Positions 1 to 5,760 of a DNA stretch of 5,914 bases are shown one piece after another. The stretch's first letter is position 1. Each line of letters opens with the position of its first letter. Under the pieces are notes generated by a model, which saw only the letters and a program-made list of their open reading frames with translations, was not told the DNA's origin and did not search any database. Made by a program: the position numbers and the translations under genes. This stretch comes from an uncultured Clostridia bacterium. GTDB taxonomy: Bacteria > Bacillota > Clostridia > Christensenellales > Borkfalkiaceae. The stretch is taken from positions 1-5,914 of the forward strand of contig URMI01000081.1 of NCBI GenBank assembly GCA_900548845.1, given 5' to 3'.

Positions 1-20
1 GACGTGTGCTCTTCCGATCT
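1..20 (+). other. Illumina TruSeq adapter remnant (not biological)
   Basis: The first 20 bases, GACGTGTGCTCTTCCGATCT, match exactly the 3' end of the standard Illumina TruSeq read-2 adapter. They are library-construction sequence left at a contig end. True genomic sequence starts at or about base 21, and any reading frame continued to the left of that point is meaningless. Confidence 0.96.
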
Positions 21-71
21 TGCGGGTCTGACCGCGAAGAATACGATCGGATTTTAAGGAGGGAAATATGA
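21..71 (+). CDS. Possible 3' end of an upstream gene (very short, frame uncertain)
   Basis: Two frames stay open from the end of the adapter. One (first codon at 21) reads CGSDREEYDRILRREI and stops at TGA 69-71, giving a 4-base ATGA overlap with the start of the coupling-protein gene. The other (first codon at 22) reads AGLTAKNTIGF and stops at TAA 55-57, ten bases before the next ATG. Either would be a normal operon junction, and the tight packing of the following genes suggests that an upstream gene exists. Too few residues remain to choose between the frames or name a product, and the adapter removed the rest. Confidence 0.25.
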   Translation, partial: CGSDREEYDRILRREI

Positions 72-1672
72 AGGTCAATCCCCCGTTGATTGAACGTTGT
101 GCAAAGGGCATCCCGGGCGAGCAGACCGTCCTTTGCGGCATCAAAGACGTTGCGAAGGAGAACGGGTACAGCGTGCACGAAGCATTTGCGGAGCACCCCG
201 TCGGGATGCCCGTATCGGCGTACAGGGACGGCTCGGGCGCCCTGCAGGTCGTGCAGCGGGACGGACTGTGCCACGCGCTCGTCACGGGCTCTACCGGCTG
301 CGGCAAGTCTATGCGCTGTCTCGTCAACCTCTTGTTCAACCTCGACGGACGCCATTCCGTCATCGTGAGCGACATCAAGGGCGAGCTCTACCGCTGCACG
401 GCGGAATATTTGAAGGGCGTTTACGGCGAGGACAACGTCAAGTACATGGACTTTATTTGTCCCGAAGTCTCCGAGGCCCTGTTCAATCCCATCGCCTCGA
501 TCGCCCGGGCGTACCGCGATGCGGAACTCTTCCCGGGCGAGGAGCAAAGGCGGAGGGATGAGGCGCTGTCCGAGCTGAAGAGATTGTTTGACACGCTCTT
601 TCCCATCCGTTCCGAAAAGGACATGAACTGGGACGAGGGGGCGCGCGGATTCATCTACGGCATTGCCGTCGGGCTGTTCGAGGATATGCTTCTTACGAAG
701 GAGCAGGAAGAAAAGACCGGAAGGCGGCGGGTACTGCCCGATCAGATCAACTTCGAGGCCATTTCAGAGGTGTTCTATAGCTTCGAGTACTCGGATGAAT
801 TTCATGACCACGGCTTTTTTTCCTCCCGCGAGCAGGATGATCGCGCGTGGCGGTACGTCCGCGGCATCATAAACGATGCCCGCTCCACACGGGCGTGCTA
901 TCTGCAGCTCGTCGAAGGGTACCTCAATACATACAGCTATCCCGACATCCGCACGCTGACCCTTGCCGACAACTTCGATACGGGCACGCTGGGGGATACC
1001 CCGCAGGTACTCTTTCTCACCTACGATATCACCGACGAGCGGATGCGGACGTTCGTCAACCGCTATATCATCAAGTCGCTGGATGTGCTCAAGAAGAAGG
1101 CGATCGGGGCGGGTGCGCCGCTGAACGTGCCCGTGCTCTATTTGCTCGACGAATTTCCCACGCTGCAGCCCGACCCCATCTTTTCGACCATCTTCAGCGT
1201 CGGGCGGGGCTGGAACATCTTCATCACGGCCGTCGTGCAGGACTTCACGCAGCTCGAAACGACGTACTCGCCCGGGGTCGCACAGCAGATCCGCAACAAC
1301 TGCGATCTCACGTTCTTCCTCGGCTCCAACGATGTGCATACCATCAGGTCGGTCAAAGAGCAGATCGGCAGACACATCATTCCCGATCCCGCGAGCTATC
1401 TGCGGGGGGAGGTGAGGTTCATCGAGGAGTACGTCGTATCCGAGGATGAATTGATGCACAGGCTCGTCCCGGGCACGGCATACGTCACCATTTCCTGCCA
1501 TATGCCGCTGAAGGGCGAATTTGCACTCTACTACGAGTGCCCCGAATATACAAAATTTCAGTCTGCAGCGGTAAGACAGACGGCCATGATCGACTTTGAT
1601 GACGCAAGGTATCATTACGATGTTTCATGGCTCAAAAAGCCGCGCAGACGCAGGGGGTTTTTGAATGACTGA
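68..1672 (+). CDS. VirD4/TraG-type type IV coupling protein (conjugative ATPase), lacking membrane segments
   Basis: This 534-residue ATPase of the VirD4/TraG/TraD family is expected to bring the relaxase-DNA complex to a type IV secretion channel during conjugation. Walker A is GSTGCGKS at residues 74-81 (K80, S81). It is followed by the family signatures SDIKGELY (101-108) and FNP (139-141). A WDEGARG block at 188-194 fits the all-alpha insert. Walker B is VLYLLDEFPTL (356-366, D361, E362), and QDFTQLE (391-397) fits the conserved glutamine motif after it. No hydrophobic N-terminal segment is visible: only 73 residues precede Walker A, whereas most family members carry membrane helices there. 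The protein ends in a basic stretch, KKPRRRR (523-529). AAGGAGGG at 56-63 lies 4 bases before the ATG and supports this start. The gene overlaps the next one by 8 bases. The family call is secure; the precise element type is unknown. Confidence 0.93.
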   Translation: MKVNPPLIERCAKGIPGEQTVLCGIKDVAKENGYSVHEAFAEHPVGMPVSAYRDGSGALQVVQRDGLCHALVTGSTGCGKSMRCLVNLLFNLDGRHSVIVSDIKGELYRCTAEYLKGVYGEDNVKYMDFICPEVSEALFNPIASIARAYRDAELFPGEEQRRRDEALSELKRLFDTLFPIRSEKDMNWDEGARGFIYGIAVGLFEDMLLTKEQEEKTGRRRVLPDQINFEAISEVFYSFEYSDEFHDHGFFSSREQDDRAWRYVRGIINDARSTRACYLQLVEGYLNTYSYPDIRTLTLADNFDTGTLGDTPQVLFLTYDITDERMRTFVNRYIIKSLDVLKKKAIGAGAPLNVPVLYLLDEFPTLQPDPIFSTIFSVGRGWNIFITAVVQDFTQLETTYSPGVAQQIRNNCDLTFFLGSNDVHTIRSVKEQIGRHIIPDPASYLRGEVRFIEEYVVSEDELMHRLVPGTAYVTISCHMPLKGEFALYYECPEYTKFQSAAVRQTAMIDFDDARYHYDVSWLKKPRRRRGFLND

Positions 1673-2948
1673 TACTCAGAAGAAAGTGTTGAAAGGTTTG
1701 ATTGCGCTTGCGCGCGGCGAGCGCAGAGAGGCAGATATCTTTGATTTGATGTATGAGACCGGCTTGGCGTATCCCGCGCTCAAGGCGGCGCTCGATGAGC
1801 TCATTTCGATGGGCAGGGCGGAGGCGGTCGACATCAGGACGTACCGCCTTCCCGAAGGCGCCGAAAGCGGCCTTGAAGCGGAGATGAAAGCGGAGGGGGA
1901 GCAGGCGGAGAATGTTCCGATCGAGCCTCAGCCTTCCGAGGACGATTTTGAGGGGGACGACGAACCGAGCGAGGAGGATGACGAACTGTTCGACGAGGAG
2001 TCGAGAGCCTATCGGGAAATGCTTGAACGCGCCGATGACGACGAGTTCGGCGAGGCAGACGAGGAGGACGATGAGGAGATCGAAGTGGAATTCGAGGACG
2101 AAGACGATGAGGACGAGGAGCGCCGCAGTCGGGAGTACCGCGCGAAACGATCTCGGGAACTGTTCGAAGCGTTGAGAAAACTCAACGACTCCACCGACGG
2201 GCCCGATGAGCAAAGTCCCTCGCTTGCCCAAGAGTACACTTCCAAGGACGTTGACGACTTTTTGGAAAAATGGAAGGCCGAAGAGGCCCGCCGTGGGCGG
2301 GAAGAGTGGGAAGAACATCGGCGGCTGCTCGAGGGATTGACGCATGGAGGCCGCGAAGGCGCCGAACAGGCGCCCGAGGAAGTCTCCGAAGGGGAACCCG
2401 AAACCGCCGGGGTGCGGGCGGAGCTCTTGAAATTCTGCGCCAAGAAGGGAAGCATCTCCATTTCGTCCTATCTGAACGTCCGCCCGAACGCGGAGCCGCA
2501 GCTCGTGAAGCGTCAGCTCTCCGCCCTCTATGAAGGGGGCCTTCTCAAAAGACTGCCGGAGCCCGACATCTATGAGTCGGTGCTCCCTAAGGAAGTGTTT
2601 GAGGCATGCTTCGAGCTGGTGGCGTGCGCAAAAAAGGCGCGGAAAATGGCATCAAAGCCGCTCCCCGGAAGCAGGGCGTCTTTGGAGGGCGTCGAGCAGC
2701 GGGAGAACAGGCCGAGCTGTCTTGACATCATTCGCCGCGCGGATGTCCTGCTCTCCGGCCTGCTGCGCACGGGCAAGATCAAGACGCGGAAGAAGCTCAT
2801 GAAAATGGTGGACGGCGCTGTCTTTGCCTGCAGGAACCTCGGGAATCTGTTGGAAGCGGCGGCATACCGGGAGATCTGGCTCGAGCTGGACGAGATGAGC
2901 GACGGCAGCTTTAAGGCGATGGTCAAACACTATCGCCGTGCCGACTGA
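1665..2948 (+). CDS. Acidic protein with two predicted winged-helix regions, coupled to the T4CP gene
   Basis: I do not recognise a named family for this 427-residue protein. Residues 1-63 look like a small winged helix-turn-helix, with helices around KKVLKGLIALAR and ALKAALDELISMGR and a wing ending in YRLP. Residues 91-152 are extremely acidic, with 40 Asp or Glu among 62. Residues 153-245 are charged and probably helical or disordered. Residues 250-310 look like a second winged helix (KGSISISSYL, then VKRQLSALYEGGLLKRL, ending YESVLP) and recall the pattern of the FtsK gamma DNA-recognition domain. Residues 315-427 are helical and basic in part. The start codon lies inside the end of the coupling-protein gene (8-base overlap), with a modest AGGGGG at 1652-1657. 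Position and DNA-binding look suggest a helper of the transfer ATPase or relaxosome, or a transcription or partition factor; this is inference. Confidence 0.8.
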   Translation: MTDTQKKVLKGLIALARGERREADIFDLMYETGLAYPALKAALDELISMGRAEAVDIRTYRLPEGAESGLEAEMKAEGEQAENVPIEPQPSEDDFEGDDEPSEEDDELFDEESRAYREMLERADDDEFGEADEEDDEEIEVEFEDEDDEDEERRSREYRAKRSRELFEALRKLNDSTDGPDEQSPSLAQEYTSKDVDDFLEKWKAEEARRGREEWEEHRRLLEGLTHGGREGAEQAPEEVSEGEPETAGVRAELLKFCAKKGSISISSYLNVRPNAEPQLVKRQLSALYEGGLLKRLPEPDIYESVLPKEVFEACFELVACAKKARKMASKPLPGSRASLEGVEQRENRPSCLDIIRRADVLLSGLLRTGKIKTRKKLMKMVDGAVFACRNLGNLLEAAAYREIWLELDEMSDGSFKAMVKHYRRAD

Positions 2949-2975
2949 AGAGACGAGGGCAGAAGGAGGACGGAT

Positions 2976-3665
2976 ATGATCTACGTTACAGGCGATACGC
3001 ACGGGGAAGTCACGTTTCAAAAGCTCCCCGCGTTTGCAAGAGCCAACCCGCAGCTCACCAAGCGCGACTATGTCATCATCGCGGGCGATTTCGGCGGCGT
3101 ATGGAGCGAAAAGACGCTCGAAGAAGACTTAAGGCCCTATTCCGAACTTCCCTTCACGGTGCTGTTCGTGGACGGCAATCACGAGAACTTCGACCTTCTC
3201 AACGCCTTCCCCGTCAGCGAGTGGCAGGGCGGCAAGGTGCATTTCGTGAGAGAGGACATCATCCACCTCATGCGCGGGCAGGTGTTTGAGCTGGAGGGGC
3301 ATACCGTCTTCACCTTCGGCGGTGCGACGAGCGTCGATCGGGGCTTCCGCCGCGAGGGCTATTCGTGGTGGAAGGCGGAGCTGCCGACGGACGAGGATCT
3401 TAGCGAGGCGCTTGCCAATCTCAAGCGGTACAACAACAAGGTGGACTATATCGTCACCCATTCGTGCGGGGAGCGCGCGCTCATGTATCCGCCGCTGAGG
3501 ACGCGCACCATTCAGATGGACGTCTATCCCGAGAATCAAATACTCTCCTACTTCGAGGACATCTTGGAGTACACGCACTGGTATTTCGGGCACTATCATC
3601 TGGACGGCCGCCTGAATGACAGGATGACCGTACTGCTCAATGAGATCGTGCCGTTGGGGGAGTAA
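2976..3665 (+). CDS. Calcineurin-like metallophosphoesterase
   Basis: This 229-residue cytoplasmic enzyme has the complete two-metal phosphoesterase motif set: GDTHG (6-10; D7, H9), GDFGG (37-41; D38), GNHE (67-70; N68, H69), THS (161-163; H162) and GHYH (205-208; H206, H208). It should therefore hydrolyse phosphomonoesters or phosphodiesters. The substrate cannot be read from sequence; protein phosphate, nucleotides and nucleic-acid ends are all possible. The length is normal for the compact single-domain members common in Bacillota, and there is no signal peptide. AAGGAGG at 2963-2969, 6 bases before the ATG, is the strongest ribosome site of the cluster's later genes. The gene lies 27 bases after the acidic protein gene and only 4 bases before the methyltransferase start, so it is probably cotranscribed with both and translationally coupled to the latter. 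Confidence 0.93.
   Translation: MIYVTGDTHGEVTFQKLPAFARANPQLTKRDYVIIAGDFGGVWSEKTLEEDLRPYSELPFTVLFVDGNHENFDLLNAFPVSEWQGGKVHFVREDIIHLMRGQVFELEGHTVFTFGGATSVDRGFRREGYSWWKAELPTDEDLSEALANLKRYNNKVDYIVTHSCGERALMYPPLRTRTIQMDVYPENQILSYFEDILEYTHWYFGHYHLDGRLNDRMTVLLNEIVPLGE
3656..3662 (+). promoter_or_regulatory. Ribosome-binding site that decides the methyltransferase start
   Basis: GGGGGAG lies 7 bases before the ATG at 3670, inside the last codons of the phosphoesterase gene. An in-frame ATG at 3640 would add ten residues (MRSCRWGSKS) that do not resemble the family, and it would overlap the upstream gene by 26 bases. The 3670 start is therefore preferred. Confidence 0.6.
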
Positions 3666-3669
3666 GAGC

Positions 3670-4422
3670 ATGACGGACGGCAAAACTGTTTTCTCGGGGA
3701 AGGAGAAAAAGTACGACAAGAACAGGCCGCACTATCCCGAAACGCTGATGACTTTTTTGTATGCCGAGGTCGGCTTTCGCGCAGACAGCGCGATCGCCGA
3801 TATCGGCAGCGGCACGGGCATCTTTTCCAAACAGCTTTCAGATCGGGGAAGCACGGTTTTCTGCGTGGAGCCCAACCCCGATATGCGAAGCATCGCCGAG
3901 GAGAAGCTGTCTTCTTATGCCAACGTGACATTTACCGATGGCGACTGCAAAGACACGAAACTTGCGGCTCACTCCGTCGATTTCATCACGGCGGCGCAGG
4001 CTTTTCATTGGTTTGACGTTGAGGCGTTCCGACGGGAGAGCCTCAGGATCTTAAAGCCGAAGGGGAGGGTGGTGCTCGTGTGGAACAGGCGCGACGAGAC
4101 GTGCGCCGTTCATCAAAGGACGGCGGAGACGCTTAGAAAATACTGTCCGGAATTTCATGGGCATGGCGGAGGCCCGAAGGACGAGGAGGGGATCGCACGT
4201 TATTTCGGCGGTGCATTTGACTACCGAGAGTTCCGGAATGACGTGTTTTACGACAGAGACGGCTTCATCGGGAGAAACCTTTCCGCCTCCTACGCGCCGC
4301 GGGAGGGGGAGAAGTCGTACGGCGCCCTCACCGACGCCCTGAGTGAAATCTTTGACGCGTTCTCGTCCGACGGCCGCCTTTTGCTTCCTCATATTACAGC
4401 GGTCTATTGGGGACGCCTCTGA
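3670..4422 (+). CDS. Class I SAM-dependent methyltransferase
   Basis: This 250-residue protein has a Rossmann-type methyltransferase fold. The N-terminal pattern YDKNRPHYP (15-23) is typical of small-molecule methyltransferases of the methyltransferase-11/25 kind. Motif I is ADIGSGTG (43-50), which binds SAM. The acidic residue closing strand 2 is E67 in CVEPNPDM. Motif II/III is DFITAAQAFHWFD (104-116), and the AQAFHWFD wording is characteristic of the Tam/Crg1-like branch. KPKGRVVLVW (129-138) is the usual strand 5. The C terminus, ITAVYWGRL, also fits that branch. The acceptor is unknown; a small molecule is more likely than DNA, since no DNA-methylase NPPY or target-recognition region is seen. 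The gene starts 4 bases after the phosphoesterase stop, ends the first gene run, and is followed by a 327-base gap. Confidence 0.92.
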   Translation: MTDGKTVFSGKEKKYDKNRPHYPETLMTFLYAEVGFRADSAIADIGSGTGIFSKQLSDRGSTVFCVEPNPDMRSIAEEKLSSYANVTFTDGDCKDTKLAAHSVDFITAAQAFHWFDVEAFRRESLRILKPKGRVVLVWNRRDETCAVHQRTAETLRKYCPEFHGHGGGPKDEEGIARYFGGAFDYREFRNDVFYDRDGFIGRNLSASYAPREGEKSYGALTDALSEIFDAFSSDGRLLLPHITAVYWGRL

Positions 4423-4525
4423 CGGACATGCGTCTTAAAAGAGATGGACTCGGTTGAGTGTCGAATTCATCTTAGAACAGCTTAGATCGGTTTTTTCAAA
4501 ACCTTGGGGTCCCTTCGGATGTCCG
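4423..4525. repeat. Segment bounded by 7-base inverted repeats
   Basis: CGGACAT at 4423-4429, directly after the methyltransferase stop, is matched by its reverse complement ATGTCCG at 4519-4525. Between them lie two small hairpins, ACTC-GGTT-GAGT (4448-4459) and GGTTTT-TTC-AAAACC (4489-4503), and a direct repeat CTTAGA (4471-4476, 4481-4486). The arms are short, so chance is possible. A folded RNA 3' end or a remnant of a small element are alternatives. Confidence 0.3.
4469..4496 (+). terminator. Weak candidate intrinsic terminator of the first operon
   Basis: ATCTTAG-AACAG-CTTAGAT (4469-4487) forms an imperfect stem with one T-T mismatch. After CGG comes a run of six T (4491-4496). The stem is AT-rich and weak, so termination would be inefficient. 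The adjoining GGTTTT-TTC-AAAACC hairpin competes for the same T run. No better terminator is visible before the next promoter. Confidence 0.25.
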
Positions 4526-4543
4526 GGCGCTAGGAGGATACAG

Positions 4544-4578
4544 ACTTTTTGTATGAACGAAAATAAATTTCAAAAAGT
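4544..4578. repeat. 8-base inverted repeat upstream of the TIR promoter (possible operator)
   Basis: ACTTTTTG (4544-4551) and its reverse complement CAAAAAGT (4571-4578) are separated by 19 bases. The right arm ends 3 bases before the -35 box, a usual place for an activator or repressor site. The arms are low in complexity, so this may be accidental. Confidence 0.35.
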
Positions 4579-4581
4579 ATA

Positions 4582-4610
4582 TTGCAAATGTGACAGATAT
4601 GTGATACAAT
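4582..4610 (+). promoter_or_regulatory. Sigma-A type promoter with extended -10, driving the TIR operon
   Basis: The -35 box is TTGCAA (4582-4587) and the -10 box is TACAAT (4605-4610), with the ideal 17-base spacer. TG at 4602-4603 followed by A gives a TGn extended -10. Transcription would start near 4617 and give a leader of about 130 bases before the TIR start codon. The surrounding AT richness fits a promoter. It lies downstream of the first gene run and is oriented into the TIR gene. Confidence 0.75.
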
Positions 4611-4671
4611 GTAAAAGGGAAATATGAATGGGCCAAGTATTTTACAGGCAAAGCAAGTTTAATAATGTTTT

Positions 4672-4722
4672 CATGCGAGTGCGGCGATATCGCTTGGGAG
4701 ATTGTTCGCATGCAGGTATGCG
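4672..4722 (+). promoter_or_regulatory. Leader with two mutually exclusive hairpins
   Basis: CATGCG (4672-4677) can pair with CGCATG (4707-4712). The same CGCAT (4707-4711) can instead pair with ATGCG (4718-4722). A perfect 10-base palindrome, GCGATATCGC (4684-4693), sits within the first structure. Such competing pairs occur in regulated leaders, but stems of 5-6 pairs are short, and no T run indicating attenuation follows. The second hairpin ends 16 bases before the ribosome site of the TIR gene. Confidence 0.3.
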
Positions 4723-4738
4723 CATATAGAGCAACAAT

Positions 4739-4744
4739 GGGAGG
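4739..4744 (+). promoter_or_regulatory. Ribosome-binding site that decides the TIR gene start
   Basis: GGGAGG lies 5 bases before the ATG at 4750. The frame can be extended to a TTG at 4702, but the extra 16 residues lie within the structured leader, lack a ribosome site and are unlike a domain start. The ATG at 4750 is therefore chosen. Confidence 0.8.
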
Positions 4745-4749
4745 ACCCT

Positions 4750-5757
4750 ATGAAAGTTCCTGATACCTACCTCGATCGGGCCGGGAGAAAAAACAATCAA
4801 TATGTCTTTATTTCTTATTCTCACCAAGAGAAAGAGCAGGTGTATCCTATGCTGGAAGAGCTCTTTCAAGCGGGGATCAATTTTTGGTACGACAAGGAGC
4901 TGCGTCACGGAGACGTTTGGAATGAAGAGGTACGCGGCATCCTGAATGCACCGGAGTGCGTTGGCGCCATCTTTTTTCTGACCGATCATATCGCATCCAG
5001 CGATGCCATTTCTCAGGAGATACAGGCTGCCAATGAGTGCGCAAAGAACAGGGAGTTTGCGATTCTTCCCGTCCTGATCGATTTTTCTTCGTATGAGAAT
5101 CTGATGCACCGCGTGCTTGAAAGCAACATCTCACACATCACGGACTTCGCGGCTCTCACAAAGGACGGCGCCCGTATCATGCTGATGAATGACGGGAAGG
5201 TGACGGACAGTTTGATCGGCGACTGCGAACAGATCGGCGCCTCCGAGAAGAATTATATCGAAATCCGCGGAACGCGATATTCCGTTTTGGATGGGGAGCG
5301 GGTGCATTATCATAAGCTCGGCAGCTATCCGAATAATCCATCCGGGATCAAGGCGCCCATTCTGTGGCGGCTGGTGTCGAGACGCGGCAATGTCCTGAAA
5401 TTCGTCTCGCAGTATTGTCTTGATTTTGTTGAGTATAAGAGCGCTTGCTTTATCAGCCGTGCTGCCTTCGGTTTGGATGACCGCAAGGAGGTGCTCTCTC
5501 TGGACCTCATCGACAGTGCGACGATCGCAGAGAACGGGGATACGATCGGGCGGGCGATCGCGACCGATTATGCCGATTTCAAACGCTCACAGAGCTTCCG
5601 CGCCTTTTGGGTGCGCGGGGAGGACGGGAATCTGCTTCTCTACAATACGATGAATAAGGACGTCGGCGAGGTTCCCGATCCGGAGAACGATATCTTTACG
5701 GCGGGGATCCGCCTTGTCATGGAACTCGACGACGACCAAATCAAAACGGAGGGATAA
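4750..5757 (+). CDS. TIR-domain protein with C-terminal DUF6273-like domain
   Basis: This is a 335-residue protein of two parts. Residues 18-111 form a bacterial TIR domain: YVFISYSH (18-25) is strand A, AGINFWYDKEL (41-51) with GDVW (54-57) follows, GAIFFLTDHIASS (72-84) leads to the catalytic helix, and FAILPVLID (103-111) is a late strand. E90 in SDAISQE is the likely NADase catalytic glutamate. The tryptophan of the common WxxxE motif is replaced by A86. Residues 170-327 resemble DUF6273: HKLGSYP (188-194), PILWRLV (203-209), ATDYADF (271-277), FRAFWVRG (283-290) and TAGIRLVM (317-324). There is no signal peptide or membrane segment. Known TIR effectors cleave NAD or make signalling nucleotides, often in phage defence; a scaffold or regulatory role is possible. 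The gene has its own promoter, and its first 120 bases are poorer in G+C than the upstream genes. The TIR call is firm; the DUF6273 assignment is from memory of its pattern. Confidence 0.88.
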   Translation: MKVPDTYLDRAGRKNNQYVFISYSHQEKEQVYPMLEELFQAGINFWYDKELRHGDVWNEEVRGILNAPECVGAIFFLTDHIASSDAISQEIQAANECAKNREFAILPVLIDFSSYENLMHRVLESNISHITDFAALTKDGARIMLMNDGKVTDSLIGDCEQIGASEKNYIEIRGTRYSVLDGERVHYHKLGSYPNNPSGIKAPILWRLVSRRGNVLKFVSQYCLDFVEYKSACFISRAAFGLDDRKEVLSLDLIDSATIAENGDTIGRAIATDYADFKRSQSFRAFWVRGEDGNLLLYNTMNKDVGEVPDPENDIFTAGIRLVMELDDDQIKTEG

Positions 5758-5760
5758 ATT

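Larger units (their letters stand above)
4423..4749. other. AT-rich intergenic region between two transcription units
   Basis: No convincing gene lies in these 327 bases. By hand count, G+C falls to 15 of 60 at 4561-4620, against 35 of 60 at 3001-3060 in the phosphoesterase gene. The left part (4423-4540) holds several short inverted repeats and perhaps a weak terminator for the first operon. The right part holds a dyad, a sigma-A promoter and a structured leader for the TIR gene. Two tiny frames of 24 codons (from 4553) and 12 codons (from 4624) exist but have no supporting signs of being real. Confidence 0.8.

Noticed and set aside
764..1615. Long minus-strand frame of 283 codons opposite the coupling-protein gene
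   Set aside because: It is the antisense shadow of a gene with complete ATPase motifs in high-G+C sequence and shows no domain of its own.
2009..2461. Minus-strand serine-rich frame opposite the acidic protein gene
   Set aside because: The serine runs are the complement of the repeated GAG/GAC/GAT codons of the acidic block, not a real protein.
4484..4490. AGATCGG, the first seven bases of the universal Illumina adapter, suggesting an internal chimera
   Set aside because: The next bases are TTTTTT rather than AAGAGC, so the match ends at seven bases and is expected by chance.
4451..4530. Possible degraded tRNA or attachment site (TCGAATTC next to short stems)
   Set aside because: The bases around TCGAATT do not form the 5-pair T-arm, and no acceptor or anticodon stem can be drawn.
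4553..4627. 24-codon frame with three cysteines (MNENKFQKVYCKCDRYVI...) preceded by AGGAGG at 4532-4537
   Set aside because: The ribosome site is 15 bases from the ATG, too far, and the frame runs through both boxes of the promoter.
4624..4662. 12-codon leader peptide MNGPSILQAKQV downstream of the transcription start
   Set aside because: The spacing to AAAAGGGA is only about 3 bases, and there is no run of regulatory codons or linked attenuator, so there is no positive support.
4496..4711. Minus-strand frame of 71 codons in the intergenic gap
   Set aside because: No ribosome site at its start, low-complexity hydrophobic content, and it covers the promoter and leader of the plus-strand operon.
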